DNA from: Staphylococcus carnosus
Lineage (GTDB): Bacteria > Bacillota > Bacilli > Staphylococcales > Staphylococcaceae
Direction of reading: 5' to 3'
DNA: 64,000 bases
NCBI RefSeq assembly: GCF_900458435.1
Contig: NZ_UHCT01000001.1
Location: 1,302,001-1,366,000 of the forward strand
Part shown: positions 10,690 through 21,883 of the stretch, in pieces
Position numbering within the stretch: the first letter of the stretch is position 1
Layout: each line of letters begins with the position of its first letter
The notes under the pieces: generated by a model
Databases searched by the model: none
Told to the model about the DNA's origin: nothing
The model's input: only the letters and a program-made list of their open reading frames with translations
Translations under genes and position numbers: made by a program

Positions 10690-10926
10690 AATAGACATTA
10701 AGAAATGCAAATAGAGAAATAATCCTTGGCTGAAAGATTATTCAGAGTAATTTTGTCACTATTGAACACAAGAAGAGGTGAAGTTTGACTGGTAAAAGTC
10801 AGCTTCCGTCCAACATACGTTAATTGTTTAAAGTGGAGTCTGATTTTTTAATTCGGCTCAATTAGGGTGGCAACACGGAATATTCGTCCCTTGTGTGATA
10901 GCGATATCATGCAAGGGCTTTTTTAT
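10690..10926 (+). ncRNA. T-box leader of hisS-aspS (His specifier likely)
   Basis: The antiterminator box AGGGTGGCAACACGG starts at 10864 and is followed by an intrinsic terminator (CCCTTG 10888-10893, CAAGGG 10912-10917, then a T-run). The specifier is probably CAC (His) at 10767-10769 in the context GAACACAAG. Uncharged tRNA-His would stabilise the antiterminator and turn on hisS and aspS. The T-box is clear; the exact specifier and 5' end are inferred without folding. Confidence 0.88.
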
Positions 10927-10946
10927 TTACAAAAGGAAGTGACATT

Positions 10947-12233
10947 ATGATTAAAATCCCTCGTGGAACGCAAGATATTCTACCTGATCAAAGTAGAAAA
11001 TGGAGATATATCGAAGCTAAACTTGATGAATTAATGGAATTATATAATTATAAAGAAATACGAACACCTATTTTTGAAAGCACTGACTTATTCGCAAGAG
11101 GTGTGGGCGACTCAACAGATGTAGTTCAAAAAGAGATGTATACATTCAAAGATAAAGGTGATAGAAGTATCACACTTCGTCCTGAAGGAACAGCTGCAGT
11201 TGTGCGATCATACATTGAAAATAAAATGCAAGGTGATCCAAATCAACCTATTAAACTTTACTATAATGGACCGATGTTCCGTTATGAACGTAAACAAAAA
11301 GGACGTTATCGTCAATTTAATCAATTTGGTGTAGAAGCAATTGGTGCCCAAGACCCTAGTATTGATGCGGAAATTCTTGCTATGGTTATGCACATTTACC
11401 AATCATTTGGTTTGAAACACCTTAAACTTGTAATTAATAGTGTGGGTGATTTTGATTCACGCAAAGAATATAATAAAGCATTGATTGAACACTTTGAACC
11501 TGTTATTGATACTTTTTGTAATGATTGCCAAGCGCGTTTGTATACAAATCCAATGCGTATTTTAGATTGTAAAGTGGATAGAGATAAAGAAGCGGTGAAA
11601 ACTGCACCTCGAATTACTGATTATTTGAATGAAGAATCAAAAGAATATTTCAACCAAGTAAAACAATATTTGGATGACTTGAATATTCCTTACGTTGAGG
11701 ATCCGAACCTAGTTCGTGGACTTGATTATTATACACATACTGCTTTTGAGTTAATGATTGATAGTCCTGATTATGACGGTGCTATCACTACATTGTGCGG
11801 CGGAGGTCGTTATAATGGCTTGCTTGAATTATTAGATGGCCCTAAACAAACTGGTATCGGTTTCGCATTAAGTATTGAACGTTTATTATTGGCTTTAGAA
11901 GAAGAAGGTATCGAGATCGAAGAAGATGAACACTTAGATTTATTCATTGTAACGATGGGTGAAAAAGCTGATAGATATGCTGTCAATTTATTAAACGATT
12001 TACGTCACCACGGTATCAAAGCCGATAAAGATTATTTGAAACGAAAAATTAAAGGTCAAATGAAACAAGCAAACCGTGTTGGTGCTGAATATACAATTGT
12101 TATCGGAGAACAGGAACTTGAAGATGGCAATATTGATATTAAACATATGGATAGCGGAGAAACAGATTCTATTCATTTAGCTGACTTAGTTTCTTATTTT
12201 GAAAATAAGAAAGAAAAACAAGGAGAGAAGTAA
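10947..12233 (+). CDS. hisS: Histidyl-tRNA synthetase
   Basis: This class II synthetase charges tRNA-His. The 428-residue product shows motif 2 around FRYERKQKGRYRQFNQFG, the histidine-specific RGLDYYTHTAFE and the motif 3 region TGIGFALSIERLL, then a C-terminal anticodon-binding domain. The ATG follows AAAGGAAGTG. It is only three bases from aspS and is preceded by the T-box, so both synthetases respond to one tRNA. Confidence 0.98.
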   Translation: MIKIPRGTQDILPDQSRKWRYIEAKLDELMELYNYKEIRTPIFESTDLFARGVGDSTDVVQKEMYTFKDKGDRSITLRPEGTAAVVRSYIENKMQGDPNQPIKLYYNGPMFRYERKQKGRYRQFNQFGVEAIGAQDPSIDAEILAMVMHIYQSFGLKHLKLVINSVGDFDSRKEYNKALIEHFEPVIDTFCNDCQARLYTNPMRILDCKVDRDKEAVKTAPRITDYLNEESKEYFNQVKQYLDDLNIPYVEDPNLVRGLDYYTHTAFELMIDSPDYDGAITTLCGGGRYNGLLELLDGPKQTGIGFALSIERLLLALEEEGIEIEEDEHLDLFIVTMGEKADRYAVNLLNDLRHHGIKADKDYLKRKIKGQMKQANRVGAEYTIVIGEQELEDGNIDIKHMDSGETDSIHLADLVSYFENKKEKQGEK

Positions 12234-12236
12234 TTT

Positions 12237-14003
12237 ATGAGTAAAAGAACAACATATTGTGGTCTAGTAACTGAAGATTTATTAGGACAGCGTGTTACAT
12301 TAAAAGGTTGGGTGCATAACCGCAGAGACTTAGGTGGTTTGATTTTCGTAGATTTACGTGACCGTGAAGGTTATGTACAAATCGTATTCAACCCAGACTT
12401 TTCAAAAGAAGCATTAGAAATTGCAGAATCTATTCGTAGTGAATATGTAATTGAAGTTGAAGGTACAGTTACTAAACGTGATCCTGAAACAGTAAACCCT
12501 AAAATCAAAACTGGTAATGTGGAAGTACAAGTTGATCATATTAATATCATTAACAAAGCACAAACACCTCCATTTTCAATCAATGATGAAAACCAGCAAG
12601 TTGATGAAAACATTCGCTTAAAATACCGTTATTTAGACTTGAGAAGACAAGAACTTGCTCAAACAATTAAAATGCGTCATCAAATTACACGTTCAGTACG
12701 TGAGTTCTTAGATAGAGACGGCTTCTTTGATATCGAAACTCCTGTATTAACAAAATCTACACCAGAAGGTGCACGTGACTATCTTGTACCATCTCGTGTT
12801 CATGAAGGACAATTTTATGCATTACCGCAATCACCGCAATTATTTAAACAACTGCTAATGATCAGCGGTTTTGATAAATATTATCAAATCGTTAAATGTT
12901 TCCGTGATGAAGATTTACGTGCAGATAGACAACCAGAGTTCACTCAAGTCGACGTAGAAATGAGCTTCGTTGATCAAGAAGACGTTATGGAAATGGGTGA
13001 AGCATTACTTAAAAAAGTAGTGAAAGATGTTAAAGGTATCGACCTTACTGAGCAATTCCCACGCATGACATATGCTGAAGCAATGTCTCGTTATGGTTCT
13101 GACAAACCTGATACGCGTTTTGAAATGGAATTAAAAGATGTTTCAGAACTAGGTCGCACTATGGATTTCAAAGTATTCAAAGATACTGTTGAAAAAGGCG
13201 GAGAAGTTAAAGCGCTTGCTGCTAAAGGTGCCGCTGATAAATATACACGTAAAGACATGGATGCTTTAACAGAATTTGTAAACATTTATGGAGCAAAAGG
13301 TTTAGCTTGGGTAAAAGTTGTTGAAGACGGCTTTAGCGGTCCGATTGCAAGATTCTTTGAAGATAAAGATGTTGAAAAAGTTAAAGAATTAACTGGTGCT
13401 GAAACAGGTGACCTAGTGATGTTCGTAGCAGACAAACCTAGTGTTGTTGCTCAAAGTTTAGGTGCATTACGTGTGAAATTAGCTCATGAATTAGGATTAA
13501 TTGATAATAACAAACTTAACTTCCTATGGGTAACAGATTGGCCATTACTTGAATATGACGAAGATGAAAAACGTTATGTGGCAGCCCATCACCCATTCAC
13601 TTCACCAAAAGATGAAGACTTAGATAAATTAGATTCAGCACCTGAGAAAGCACAAGCTAAAGCATATGATATCGTATTAAATGGATATGAGCTTGGTGGC
13701 GGTTCAATCAGAATTCATAACGCAGACATCCAATCAAAAATGTTTGAAGTACTTGGATTTACAAAAGAACAAGCACAAGAACAATTTGGCTTCTTATTAG
13801 ATGCCTTTAAATATGGTGCACCTCCACATGGCGGTATCGCATTAGGTTTAGACCGTTTCGTAATGTTGCTTGCTGGACGTAACAACTTACGTGATACAAT
13901 CGCATTCCCTAAAACAGCCTCAGCTGTTTCATTAATGACACAAGCACCTAGTGAAGTTTCTGATAAACAATTAGAAGAATTATCACTACGTATTCGTCAC
14001 TAA
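12237..14003 (+). CDS. aspS: Aspartyl-tRNA synthetase
   Basis: AspRS is a class IIb enzyme with an N-terminal OB-fold anticodon-binding domain, a catalytic domain with motif 2 [16 protein letters not shown], a bacterial-type GAD insertion, and motif 3 [18 protein letters not shown] near the C-terminus. The 588-residue length is normal for the bacterial type. Its expression is tied to the hisS T-box because the two genes are nearly contiguous (GGAGAG ribosome site at the end of hisS). Confidence 0.98.
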   Translation: MSKRTTYCGLVTEDLLGQRVTLKGWVHNRRDLGGLIFVDLRDREGYVQIVFNPDFSKEALEIAESIRSEYVIEVEGTVTKRDPETVNPKIKTGNVEVQVDHINIINKAQTPPFSINDENQQVDENIRLKYRYLDLRRQELAQTIKMRHQITRSVREFLDRDGFFDIETPVLTKSTPEGARDYLVPSRVHEGQFYALPQSPQLFKQLLMISGFDKYYQIVKCFRDEDLRADRQPEFTQVDVEMSFVDQEDVMEMGEALLKKVVKDVKGIDLTEQFPRMTYAEAMSRYGSDKPDTRFEMELKDVSELGRTMDFKVFKDTVEKGGEVKALAAKGAADKYTRKDMDALTEFVNIYGAKGLAWVKVVEDGFSGPIARFFEDKDVEKVKELTGAETGDLVMFVADKPSVVAQSLGALRVKLAHELGLIDNNKLNFLWVTDWPLLEYDEDEKRYVAAHHPFTSPKDEDLDKLDSAPEKAQAKAYDIVLNGYELGGGSIRIHNADIQSKMFEVLGFTKEQAQEQFGFLLDAFKYGAPPHGGIALGLDRFVMLLAGRNNLRDTIAFPKTASAVSLMTQAPSEVSDKQLEELSLRIRH

Positions 14004-14007
14004 TAAA

Positions 14008-14035
14008 AAATTTAAACTTTCGATGGTTTAAATTT
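14008..14035 (+). terminator. AT-rich hairpin after aspS
   Basis: A perfect 10-bp inverted repeat, AAATTTAAAC (14008-14017) with GTTTAAATTT (14026-14035), has no following T-run. It overlaps the 6S promoter -35 by two bases. It may be a weak terminator or a 3'-end stabiliser. Confidence 0.45.
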
Positions 14036-14061
14036 GCAATTAAGGTAGAATGTGGTAATAT
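14034..14061 (+). promoter_or_regulatory. Promoter of 6S RNA
   Basis: -35 TTGCAA (14034-14039), 16-base spacer and -10 TAATAT (14056-14061) place the transcript start near 14068, matching the 5' end expected for 6S RNA. Confidence 0.65.
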
Positions 14062-14067
14062 TAACTC

Positions 14068-14300
14068 ATAAGATAGTCGTCTGAAATATTCGTAGTTTGC
14101 TGTATGTATTTTGACCTAACACTCTTTGATCAGGGAGCCCAATAGGTTTTCTTGCAGCGCACACGCCTCTATAGGAGGACTTGCAAAACAAGAAACAGGG
14201 CACCCACCTGTATATAGCAGGCCAAAATGATCAAGCTATTATAACTACGGTACAACGGATTCTATCGTACGCAGAACTTCGGTTCTGCGTATTTTTTTAT
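14068..14300 (+). ncRNA. ssrS: 6S RNA
   Basis: This gene-free stretch behind aspS carries a stable RNA of about 230 nt, the position and size of staphylococcal 6S RNA, which binds the housekeeping RNA polymerase holoenzyme. Long-range complementarity brackets an irregular centre: TTGATCA near 14127 with TGATCAA near 14228, and CGTAGTT near 14090 with AACTACG near 14243. The 3' end is an intrinsic terminator with a TTCG tetraloop (arms 14268-14277 and 14282-14291, then T7). The call rests on context, length and overall fold, not on a covariance search. Confidence 0.8.
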
Positions 14301-14339
14301 TTACAAAAATTTAGCAGTGGTATACTTAAATTTAGAATT

Positions 14340-14348
14340 TGCTATAAT
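14340..14348 (+). promoter_or_regulatory. Extended -10 promoter of tcdA
   Basis: TGCTATAAT (14340-14348) is an extended -10 element 38 bases before the tcdA start, directly after the 6S terminator. Confidence 0.6.
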
Positions 14349-14386
14349 GAATAGATGTAAAAGTAGAAATAAAGGAGTATTTTTTA

Positions 14387-15166
14387 ATGAAGCATCAATT
14401 TTCACGCAATGAATTGGCCTATGGTAAGGAAGGGTTAGATTTACTCAAAAATCAAACAGTCGCAGTTTTAGGTGTCGGCGGCGTTGGATCATTCGCTGCA
14501 GAGGCACTTGCTCGAACAAATATCGGCCATATTATTTTAATAGACAAAGATAATGTAGACATTACTAATGTCAATCGTCAAATACATGCATTAACAACTA
14601 CAATTGGTCAAAGTAAAGTAACATTAATGGAAGAACGAATTAAATTAATCAATCCAGACTGCAAAGTAACATCGTTACATATGTTTTATAATGAAGATAC
14701 GTATGAAGCATTATTTAATGATTACGATATTGATTATTTTATCGATGCAAGTGATACGATTATGTATAAAATACATTTGATGAAAGAATGTTTGAAACGT
14801 GATGTTAAATTGATTTCAAGTATGGGCGCAGCAAATAAAACGGATCCGACTAGATTCCAAGTTGCAGATATTTCAAAAACAAATACAGATCCGATTGCTA
14901 AAATTATCCGTCAAAAATTGAAAAAAGATGGTATTAAAAAAGGTGTGCCTGTCGTATTTTCTGATGAAAGTCCTATTGTAATTCGTGAAGATGTAAAAGA
15001 AACAGTTGGGGATAAAAATGCGGCGACAAGAAAAGGACAAATCCCACCTTCATCTAATGCATTTGTACCAAGTGTAGTAGGATTAATTTGTGCGGGTTAT
15101 GTGATTAATGATATTTTAAAAGATATACCAGTTACGCGTATTAAAGATCGTAAACAAGATAAATAA
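14387..15166 (+). CDS. tcdA: tRNA threonylcarbamoyladenosine dehydratase
   Basis: TcdA is an E1-like, ThiF-family ATP-dependent enzyme that cyclises t6A37 to ct6A in ANN-decoding tRNAs. The 259-residue product has the nucleotide-binding signature VLGVGGVGSFAAEALAR (about 28-44) and the following IDKDNVDITNVNRQ segment typical of E1-like adenylating enzymes. It starts behind AAAGGAG and is monocistronic. MoeB/ThiF homologues are the alternative reading, but length and neighbours fit TcdA. Confidence 0.92.
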   Translation: MKHQFSRNELAYGKEGLDLLKNQTVAVLGVGGVGSFAAEALARTNIGHIILIDKDNVDITNVNRQIHALTTTIGQSKVTLMEERIKLINPDCKVTSLHMFYNEDTYEALFNDYDIDYFIDASDTIMYKIHLMKECLKRDVKLISSMGAANKTDPTRFQVADISKTNTDPIAKIIRQKLKKDGIKKGVPVVFSDESPIVIREDVKETVGDKNAATRKGQIPPSSNAFVPSVVGLICAGYVINDILKDIPVTRIKDRKQDK

Positions 15167-15238
15167 AAGGCTGTATAACAGAAATGCTGAGAACATAGTA
15201 TGACTATGTCTCGGCTTTTCATTATACAACCTTTTTTA
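15165..15238. terminator. Bidirectional terminator, tcdA / rarA
   Basis: A large two-step inverted repeat separates the convergent genes: outer arms AAAGGCTGTATAA / TTATACAACCTTT and an inner stem built on CATAGT/ACTATG. A T-run flanks it on the + side and an A-run on the other, so it can serve both strands. Confidence 0.85.
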
Positions 15239-16516
15239 TAGACTCTTTTGTTGTTTAGAAATATTATCATAGATCTGTTTGAATTGTTGTTCAGCTTTAG
15301 AGGTAGATTTGGGATGATAATACTGTCTGTTTTTTAATTTATCCGGCAAATATTGTTGTGGAATAAAACCATTTTCAGAGTTATGCGGATATTGGTATCC
15401 AATGGCTCGACCCAACTTTTTTGCGCCCGTATAATGACCGTCTTTGATATGATCAGGTACTTGGCCTGCATTTCCTTTGCGAATATCGGATAGTGCAGCA
15501 TCTATGGCTGTAATACCGGAGTTAGATTTAGGTGATAAGCACAATTCGATAACAGCTTGACTAAGTGGAATACGTGCTTCAGGGAAACCTAAACGTTCTG
15601 CAGCTTCTATTGCTGCTAATGTACGTTGTCCAGCACCAGGTGATGCCAAACCTATATCCTCATAACTGATTACAAGTAATCGTCTTGCGATAGTCGGCAA
15701 ATCGCCAGCTTCTATTAAGCGTGCTAAATAATGTAATGCAGCATCTGTATCACTGCCGCGTATTGATTTTTGGAATGCACTCATTACATCATAGTGCATA
15801 TCACCGTCTTTATCGCTCATAAAACTGCCTTTTTGCAAACAATCCTCAGCATCTTGCAATGTAATATGAACTTCACCGTTTTCATCAGGATTTGTACTTA
15901 ATACAGCAAGTTCTAATGCATTTAATGCAGCTCTCACATCTCCTTGACTTTGGGTTGAGAAATATTGAAGTGCATCATCATCAATATTGACATTATAATC
16001 AGCTAAACCGCGATCTTTTTCAGAAAGCGCACGTTCTAAAGCAATACGTATATCATTTTCGTCTAAAGCATAAAGTTCAAAGATTTGTGCACGGGAACGA
16101 ATTGCAGGATTGATAGCATGATAAGGATTAGAAGTAGTGGCACCTATTAATACAATTTTGCCATTTTCTAAATGAGGCAATAAAAAATCTTGTTTGGCTT
16201 TATCTAATCTATGGATTTCATCTAACAATAAAATGACTTGGCCTGACATTTTAGCTTCTTCCACTACCATCTGCATGTCTTTTTTTGTATTGGTAACAGC
16301 ATTGAGCTGTCTGAATTTGAATTGAGTAGAACCTGCAATGGCTTTAGCAATACTTGTTTTGCCAATACCTGGCGGTCCATAAAATATCATGGACGTAAGA
16401 CGTTTAGAATCAACCATTCTTCTAATAATTCCTTTTGGACCGACAAGGTGTTGCTGTGAAATAATCTCATCCAGGTTCTGTGGACGCATTCTTGAAGCTA
16501 GAGGTTCATTATTCAA
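15236..16516 (-). CDS. rarA: Replication-associated recombination ATPase RarA
   Basis: RarA (MgsA) is an AAA+ clamp-loader-like ATPase acting at stalled forks with SSB. The 426-residue protein has Walker A GPPGIGKT at 47-54, Walker B DEIH at 99-102, and a C-terminal MgsA tetramerisation region rich in SYEDIGLASP and AIGYQYPH motifs. It is transcribed divergently from cymR, with about 86 bases between the start codons. Confidence 0.95.
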   Translation of the reverse strand: MNNEPLASRMRPQNLDEIISQQHLVGPKGIIRRMVDSKRLTSMIFYGPPGIGKTSIAKAIAGSTQFKFRQLNAVTNTKKDMQMVVEEAKMSGQVILLLDEIHRLDKAKQDFLLPHLENGKIVLIGATTSNPYHAINPAIRSRAQIFELYALDENDIRIALERALSEKDRGLADYNVNIDDDALQYFSTQSQGDVRAALNALELAVLSTNPDENGEVHITLQDAEDCLQKGSFMSDKDGDMHYDVMSAFQKSIRGSDTDAALHYLARLIEAGDLPTIARRLLVISYEDIGLASPGAGQRTLAAIEAAERLGFPEARIPLSQAVIELCLSPKSNSGITAIDAALSDIRKGNAGQVPDHIKDGHYTGAKKLGRAIGYQYPHNSENGFIPQQYLPDKLKNRQYYHPKSTSKAEQQFKQIYDNISKQQKSL

Positions 16517-16557
16517 TCTAGAATCACACCTTTCTGTTACTATATTAACGTAAAAAA

Positions 16558-16566
16558 TGCTAAAAT
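16558..16566 (+). promoter_or_regulatory. Extended -10 promoter of cymR
   Basis: TGCTAAAAT (16558-16566) is an extended -10 that would start transcription about 30 bases before cymR. A weak -35 TTACTA lies 18 bases before the hexamer. Confidence 0.5.
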
Positions 16567-16602
16567 TGAATAAAACTAAATCGGATTAAGCGAGGTAATA
16601 AC

Positions 16603-17022
16603 ATGAAAATTTCAACAAAAGGGAGATATGGTCTGACCTTGATGATTTCTCTTGCTAAAAGAGAAGGGCAAGGTTGTGTATCATTAAAGACAATAGCTGA
16701 AGAGAATAATCTTAGTGATCTATACTTAGAACAATTAGTTGGACCGTTAAGAAATGCTGGTTTAATTAGAAGTGTCCGCGGCGCAAAAGGCGGATATCAA
16801 CTTCGTGTACCAGCTGATGAGATAAAAGCAGGCGATATTATCCGTCTATTAGAAGGTCCGATTTCATTTGTTGAAAGTATAGATTCTGAACCACCAGCAC
16901 AAAAAGAATTATGGTTACGTATGCGTGATGCAGTCAGAGAAGTACTCGACGGCACAACGCTTAAATACTTAGCAGAATTTAATGATTCAGATAAACTCGA
17001 TAATTATATGTTTTATATCTAA
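16603..17022 (+). CDS. cymR: Rrf2-family regulator CymR
   Basis: CymR is the master repressor of cysteine uptake and synthesis genes in Bacillus and Staphylococcus, acting with the cysteine synthase CysK. The 139-residue protein has the Rrf2 winged helix (KISTKGRYGLTLMISLA start, SDLYLEQLVGPLRNAGLIRSVRG recognition region, GGYQLRVP wing). It lacks the three-Cys cluster of IscR-type members, as expected for CymR. It stands alone between divergent rarA and its own terminator. Confidence 0.95.
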   Translation: MKISTKGRYGLTLMISLAKREGQGCVSLKTIAEENNLSDLYLEQLVGPLRNAGLIRSVRGAKGGYQLRVPADEIKAGDIIRLLEGPISFVESIDSEPPAQKELWLRMRDAVREVLDGTTLKYLAEFNDSDKLDNYMFYI

Positions 17023-17029
17023 TTTTAAA

Positions 17030-17066
17030 AAGTTTGCCAACTGACGTTAGGTTGGTAAACTTTTTT
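17030..17066 (+). terminator. Terminator after cymR
   Basis: AAGTTTGCCAA (17030-17040) pairs with TTGGTAAACTT (17052-17062) with one mismatch, followed by T6. Confidence 0.85.
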
Positions 17067-17096
17067 GTGCTAATATATAATATTTTTATTTCTTTT

Positions 17097-17122
17097 GTTT
17101 GTATATTATTCTAGACGGGTAT
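17097..17122 (+). promoter_or_regulatory. SigB-type promoter
   Basis: GTTTGT (17097-17102), a 14-base spacer and GGGTAT (17117-17122) match the staphylococcal SigB consensus (GTTT... 12-15 bases ...GGGTAT). It lies 59 bases before a small gene and is followed by a CsbD-like gene, a family that is SigB-controlled in Bacillus. The motif is seen; the SigB assignment is inferred. Confidence 0.75.
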
Positions 17123-17180
17123 ATCATTTAATATAGCAGCAACGCCATACATCATAGAGTGTAACCTAAGGAGGAAGATA

Positions 17181-17351
17181 ATGATGAAAGATGAAAAAAA
17201 TAAAATAAAAGATTATGAAGATTATGCAAGAAAACATGCAGATCCGAAAAAAATGGAAGAACATCATTCCAAAAAAGAAAAAGGTCAACATGTGATGGAT
17301 GAAATGCATGATGAATTAGTTAAACATGGCGGTCCTGATAAACCGGAATAA
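17181..17351 (+). CDS. Small charged hypothetical protein (56 aa)
   Basis: An intact 56-codon frame starts at ATG behind an excellent AAGGAGGAAG site (17168-17177). The product is hydrophilic and rich in Lys, Glu, Asp and His, with no hydrophobic segment or Cys, and ends in GGPDKPE. I do not recognise a family. Its place between a SigB-type promoter and a CsbD-like gene suggests a soluble stress-induced protein. A second start codon two residues into the frame is not distinguishable. Coding confidence rests on the ribosome site and composition. Confidence 0.75.
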   Translation: MMKDEKNKIKDYEDYARKHADPKKMEEHHSKKEKGQHVMDEMHDELVKHGGPDKPE

Positions 17352-17419
17352 TGTTTTAAGCATGAACTGAATGGATAATATAAAATACAAATTAAAATAA
17401 ACTTTTGGAGGGATTTCTA

Positions 17420-17626
17420 ATGGCTAATCGCGAAGAAGATAAATTAGAACAAGCAAAAGGTAATGTTAAAGAAACAGTAGGAAATGCTACTGATAATAAG
17501 GATTTAGAAAAAGAAGGTAAAGCAGATAAAACTTCTGGTAAAATGAACGAAAAAATCGATGAAGTTGCTGATAAAGCAAAAGGCTTCACTGATAAACTAA
17601 AAGATAAATTTAACAAAGATAAATAA
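17420..17626 (+). CDS. CsbD-like general stress protein
   Basis: The 68-residue protein has the CsbD pattern: [40 protein letters not shown] amphipathic helical repeats, all Lys, Glu, Asp and Ala, with no Cys or Trp. CsbD proteins are SigB-dependent and of unknown molecular function. I use the ATG at 17420 with GGAGGG nine bases upstream; an in-frame TTG at 17405 overlaps that ribosome site. It probably shares the SigB-type promoter at 17097 with the 56-residue gene and ends at a strong terminator. Confidence 0.9.
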   Translation: MANREEDKLEQAKGNVKETVGNATDNKDLEKEGKADKTSGKMNEKIDEVADKAKGFTDKLKDKFNKDK

Positions 17627-17637
17627 TATTTATAAAA

Positions 17638-17668
17638 AAACGGCGCCTATCGCAGGCGCCGTTTTTTT
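17638..17668. terminator. Bidirectional terminator after csbD-like gene
   Basis: Perfect GC-rich arms CGGCGCCT (17641-17648) and AGGCGCCG (17654-17661) are flanked by A-run and T-run, serving both the csbD-like gene and the convergent monooxygenase gene. Confidence 0.93.
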
Positions 17669-18665
17669 ATAAATCTTGGATTACTTTTTTCAAACGTTTG
17701 TAAGAGTCGATTTGTTTTTCTTGATCGTAAATGTAGCTTATAGCCATCAATTCATCGATTTCACCATAGAAATCAATAAAATCTTCAATTTGAGCTTTGA
17801 CTGTTTCTTCTGAGCCGATTAAAGCGTCTTGAGCGCGTTTTTCAGCCATTTGTAATTCAGCAGGTGTTAAAACAGATGCTAAATCATCAGTTGGTGGTTG
17901 AAGCGGCTCCATTCTTCCTCGTGCGATGCTAATCATCACTTGTGCTAAAGAAGTGGACAATTTTTTCGCTTCTTCGTCAGTTTCAGCTACAATTGCATTT
18001 AAACATACAATAACGTATGGTTTATCGAGTACATCAGAAGGTTCAAATAAGTCTTTATAAATCGCAATTGCTTCTTTCATTTGCTGCGGTGCAAAGTGTC
18101 CGGCAAATACATACGGCAATCCTTGTCTTGCAGCTAAGTGAGCTGAATCCGTTGAAGAACCCAAAATATACAATGGAACATTTTTATCAACAGCTGGATA
18201 AGCTCTTACATAACCTTGCTGCTTTTCAGGACCAAAGAATTTTTTTAATTGTGCTACTTCTTCTGGGAAAGCATAAACACCATTATGCTGATCACGTCTC
18301 AAAGCGCTTGCTGTCATCATGTCAGTACCCGGTGCTCTTCCTAAGCCTAAATCCACTCGATTTGGATAAATTGTTTCTAATGTACCGAATTGTTCAGCCA
18401 CTACTAAAGGTGCATGGTTTGGAAGCATGATGCCGCCAGAACCTACTCGTATTTTAGAAGTGTGTTCTAATGTGTGCTGAATCAGCAATACAGTTGCAGA
18501 GCTGACTAAATTAGGTGCATTGTGATGTTCTGCAATCCAGTAACGTTCATAACCTAAATCATCTAAATTTTGAGCAAGCGTTACCATGTCTTCAATTGCT
18601 TCTTTTTCATCTCCGCCTTCACGAATAGGCACCAAGTTTAAAGCTGAAAATTTAATATCACTCAC
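17667..18665 (-). CDS. Luciferase-like flavin monooxygenase (LLM class)
   Basis: The 332-residue protein belongs to the bacterial-luciferase-like, flavin-dependent oxidoreductases (WIAEHHNAPNLVSSATVLLI, GSGGIMLPNHAPLVVAEQFGTL and DLGLGRAPGTD are family signatures; MsnO8 subgroup). The substrate is unknown. The start is the GTG at 18665 behind AAGGAGGT, giving SDIKFSALNLVPIREGG; the frame extends upstream but would bury that ribosome site. It is monocistronic and its stop lies in the bidirectional terminator. Confidence 0.9.
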   Translation of the reverse strand: MSDIKFSALNLVPIREGGDEKEAIEDMVTLAQNLDDLGYERYWIAEHHNAPNLVSSATVLLIQHTLEHTSKIRVGSGGIMLPNHAPLVVAEQFGTLETIYPNRVDLGLGRAPGTDMMTASALRRDQHNGVYAFPEEVAQLKKFFGPEKQQGYVRAYPAVDKNVPLYILGSSTDSAHLAARQGLPYVFAGHFAPQQMKEAIAIYKDLFEPSDVLDKPYVIVCLNAIVAETDEEAKKLSTSLAQVMISIARGRMEPLQPPTDDLASVLTPAELQMAEKRAQDALIGSEETVKAQIEDFIDFYGEIDELMAISYIYDQEKQIDSYKRLKKVIQDL

Positions 18666-18734
18666 AACATTTACCTCCTTTTGTAATTGTGACTCAATTA
18701 TAACAGTGGTATTCAAAAGAAAGTATTTAACTGC

Positions 18735-18762
18735 TTATCAACTAATTTTCAGAAGTTATAAT
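18735..18762 (+). promoter_or_regulatory. Promoter of the cysteine desulfurase-mnmA pair
   Basis: -35 TTATCA (18735-18740), 16-base spacer and consensus -10 TATAAT (18757-18762) lie about 85 bases before the desulfurase start. Confidence 0.55.
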
Positions 18763-18846
18763 GAAAATGAAACAGAGCACTAGAAAAATTGACATGATGG
18801 TGCTAGAATTGGAACATTGATAAAATTGTGAGGAAGTGTCTGACTA

Positions 18847-21101
<2,255 letters not shown>

Positions 21102-21112
21102 ATGAATAGTAT

Positions 21113-21145
21113 AGAGACGAGAATATTACCTCGTCTCTTTTTTTA
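21113..21145 (+). terminator. Terminator after mnmA
   Basis: AGAGACGAG (21113-21121) pairs perfectly with CTCGTCTCT (21130-21138), followed by a T-run. Confidence 0.92.
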
Positions 21146-21208
21146 CATAATATACATCATTTCTGTTAAAATATATATTTGAAATGAGATAGAAATGAGG
21201 ATTAAAAA

Positions 21209-21880
21209 ATGAAACAAGAAGCAATCTATCAACTCATTAAAGAAGGTAAGTTTGAAGCAGCTTTAAAAGCGCTTTTTGAAAATATAGAGAAAAATCCTGA
21301 AGCAATTGAAAATTACATCAACTCAGGTATATTGCTTGCTGAAGCGGGAGAAGTAGAAAAAGCAGAGAAGTTTTTCCAAAAAGCTTTAACATTAAATCCA
21401 GACAATGGCGCAATTTATTATAATCTGGCCAATGTTTACTATAATGCGGAAAGTTTCAATGATGCGATTAAACTGTATCAGCAAGCCTTGCAAAAAGGTG
21501 TTGTAGATGAAGCGGATACCAATTACATGATCGGTATGTCGTTCAATCAATTAGGCGCATTTAAAGAAGCAATGCCGTTTTTAATGCGTGCATCAGAACT
21601 TGATGATAAAAACGATGAAGAAATTCAATTTCAATATGGACTAGTGCTGTGCCACTTAGAAATGTTTGAAGCAGCCGTCGCGCAATTAGATAAAGTGCTT
21701 GCACAAAATCCTGAAAATACAGATGCACTTTATAACCGCGGTTTAGCAGGATACATGAAGACGGAAAATACAGAGGATGCACTGCCATATTTTGAACGCG
21801 CAGTTGAAATTGACCCTAAACATTTATTGAGCCAACATGCGATAAAAACGTTCAAACAACTTGATCAAGAGGGGGAATAA
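21209..21880 (+). CDS. Tetratricopeptide-repeat protein
   Basis: The 223-residue soluble protein is built almost wholly of TPR helices: repeats with the A-x8-P pattern such as AEKFFQKALTLNPDNGAIYYNLANVYY, then DALPYFERAVEIDPKHLLS near the end. TPRs mediate protein-protein contact, and no catalytic domain is visible. It lies three bases before recD2 in the conserved mnmA-TPR-recD2 order, so it may be an adaptor, but its partner is unknown. Confidence 0.9.
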   Translation: MKQEAIYQLIKEGKFEAALKALFENIEKNPEAIENYINSGILLAEAGEVEKAEKFFQKALTLNPDNGAIYYNLANVYYNAESFNDAIKLYQQALQKGVVDEADTNYMIGMSFNQLGAFKEAMPFLMRASELDDKNDEEIQFQYGLVLCHLEMFEAAVAQLDKVLAQNPENTDALYNRGLAGYMKTENTEDALPYFERAVEIDPKHLLSQHAIKTFKQLDQEGE

Positions 21881-21883
21881 CAT

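Noticed and set aside
18017..18430. 137-codon plus-strand frame opposite the monooxygenase gene
   Set aside because: It is antisense to a good family member and lacks initiation signals.
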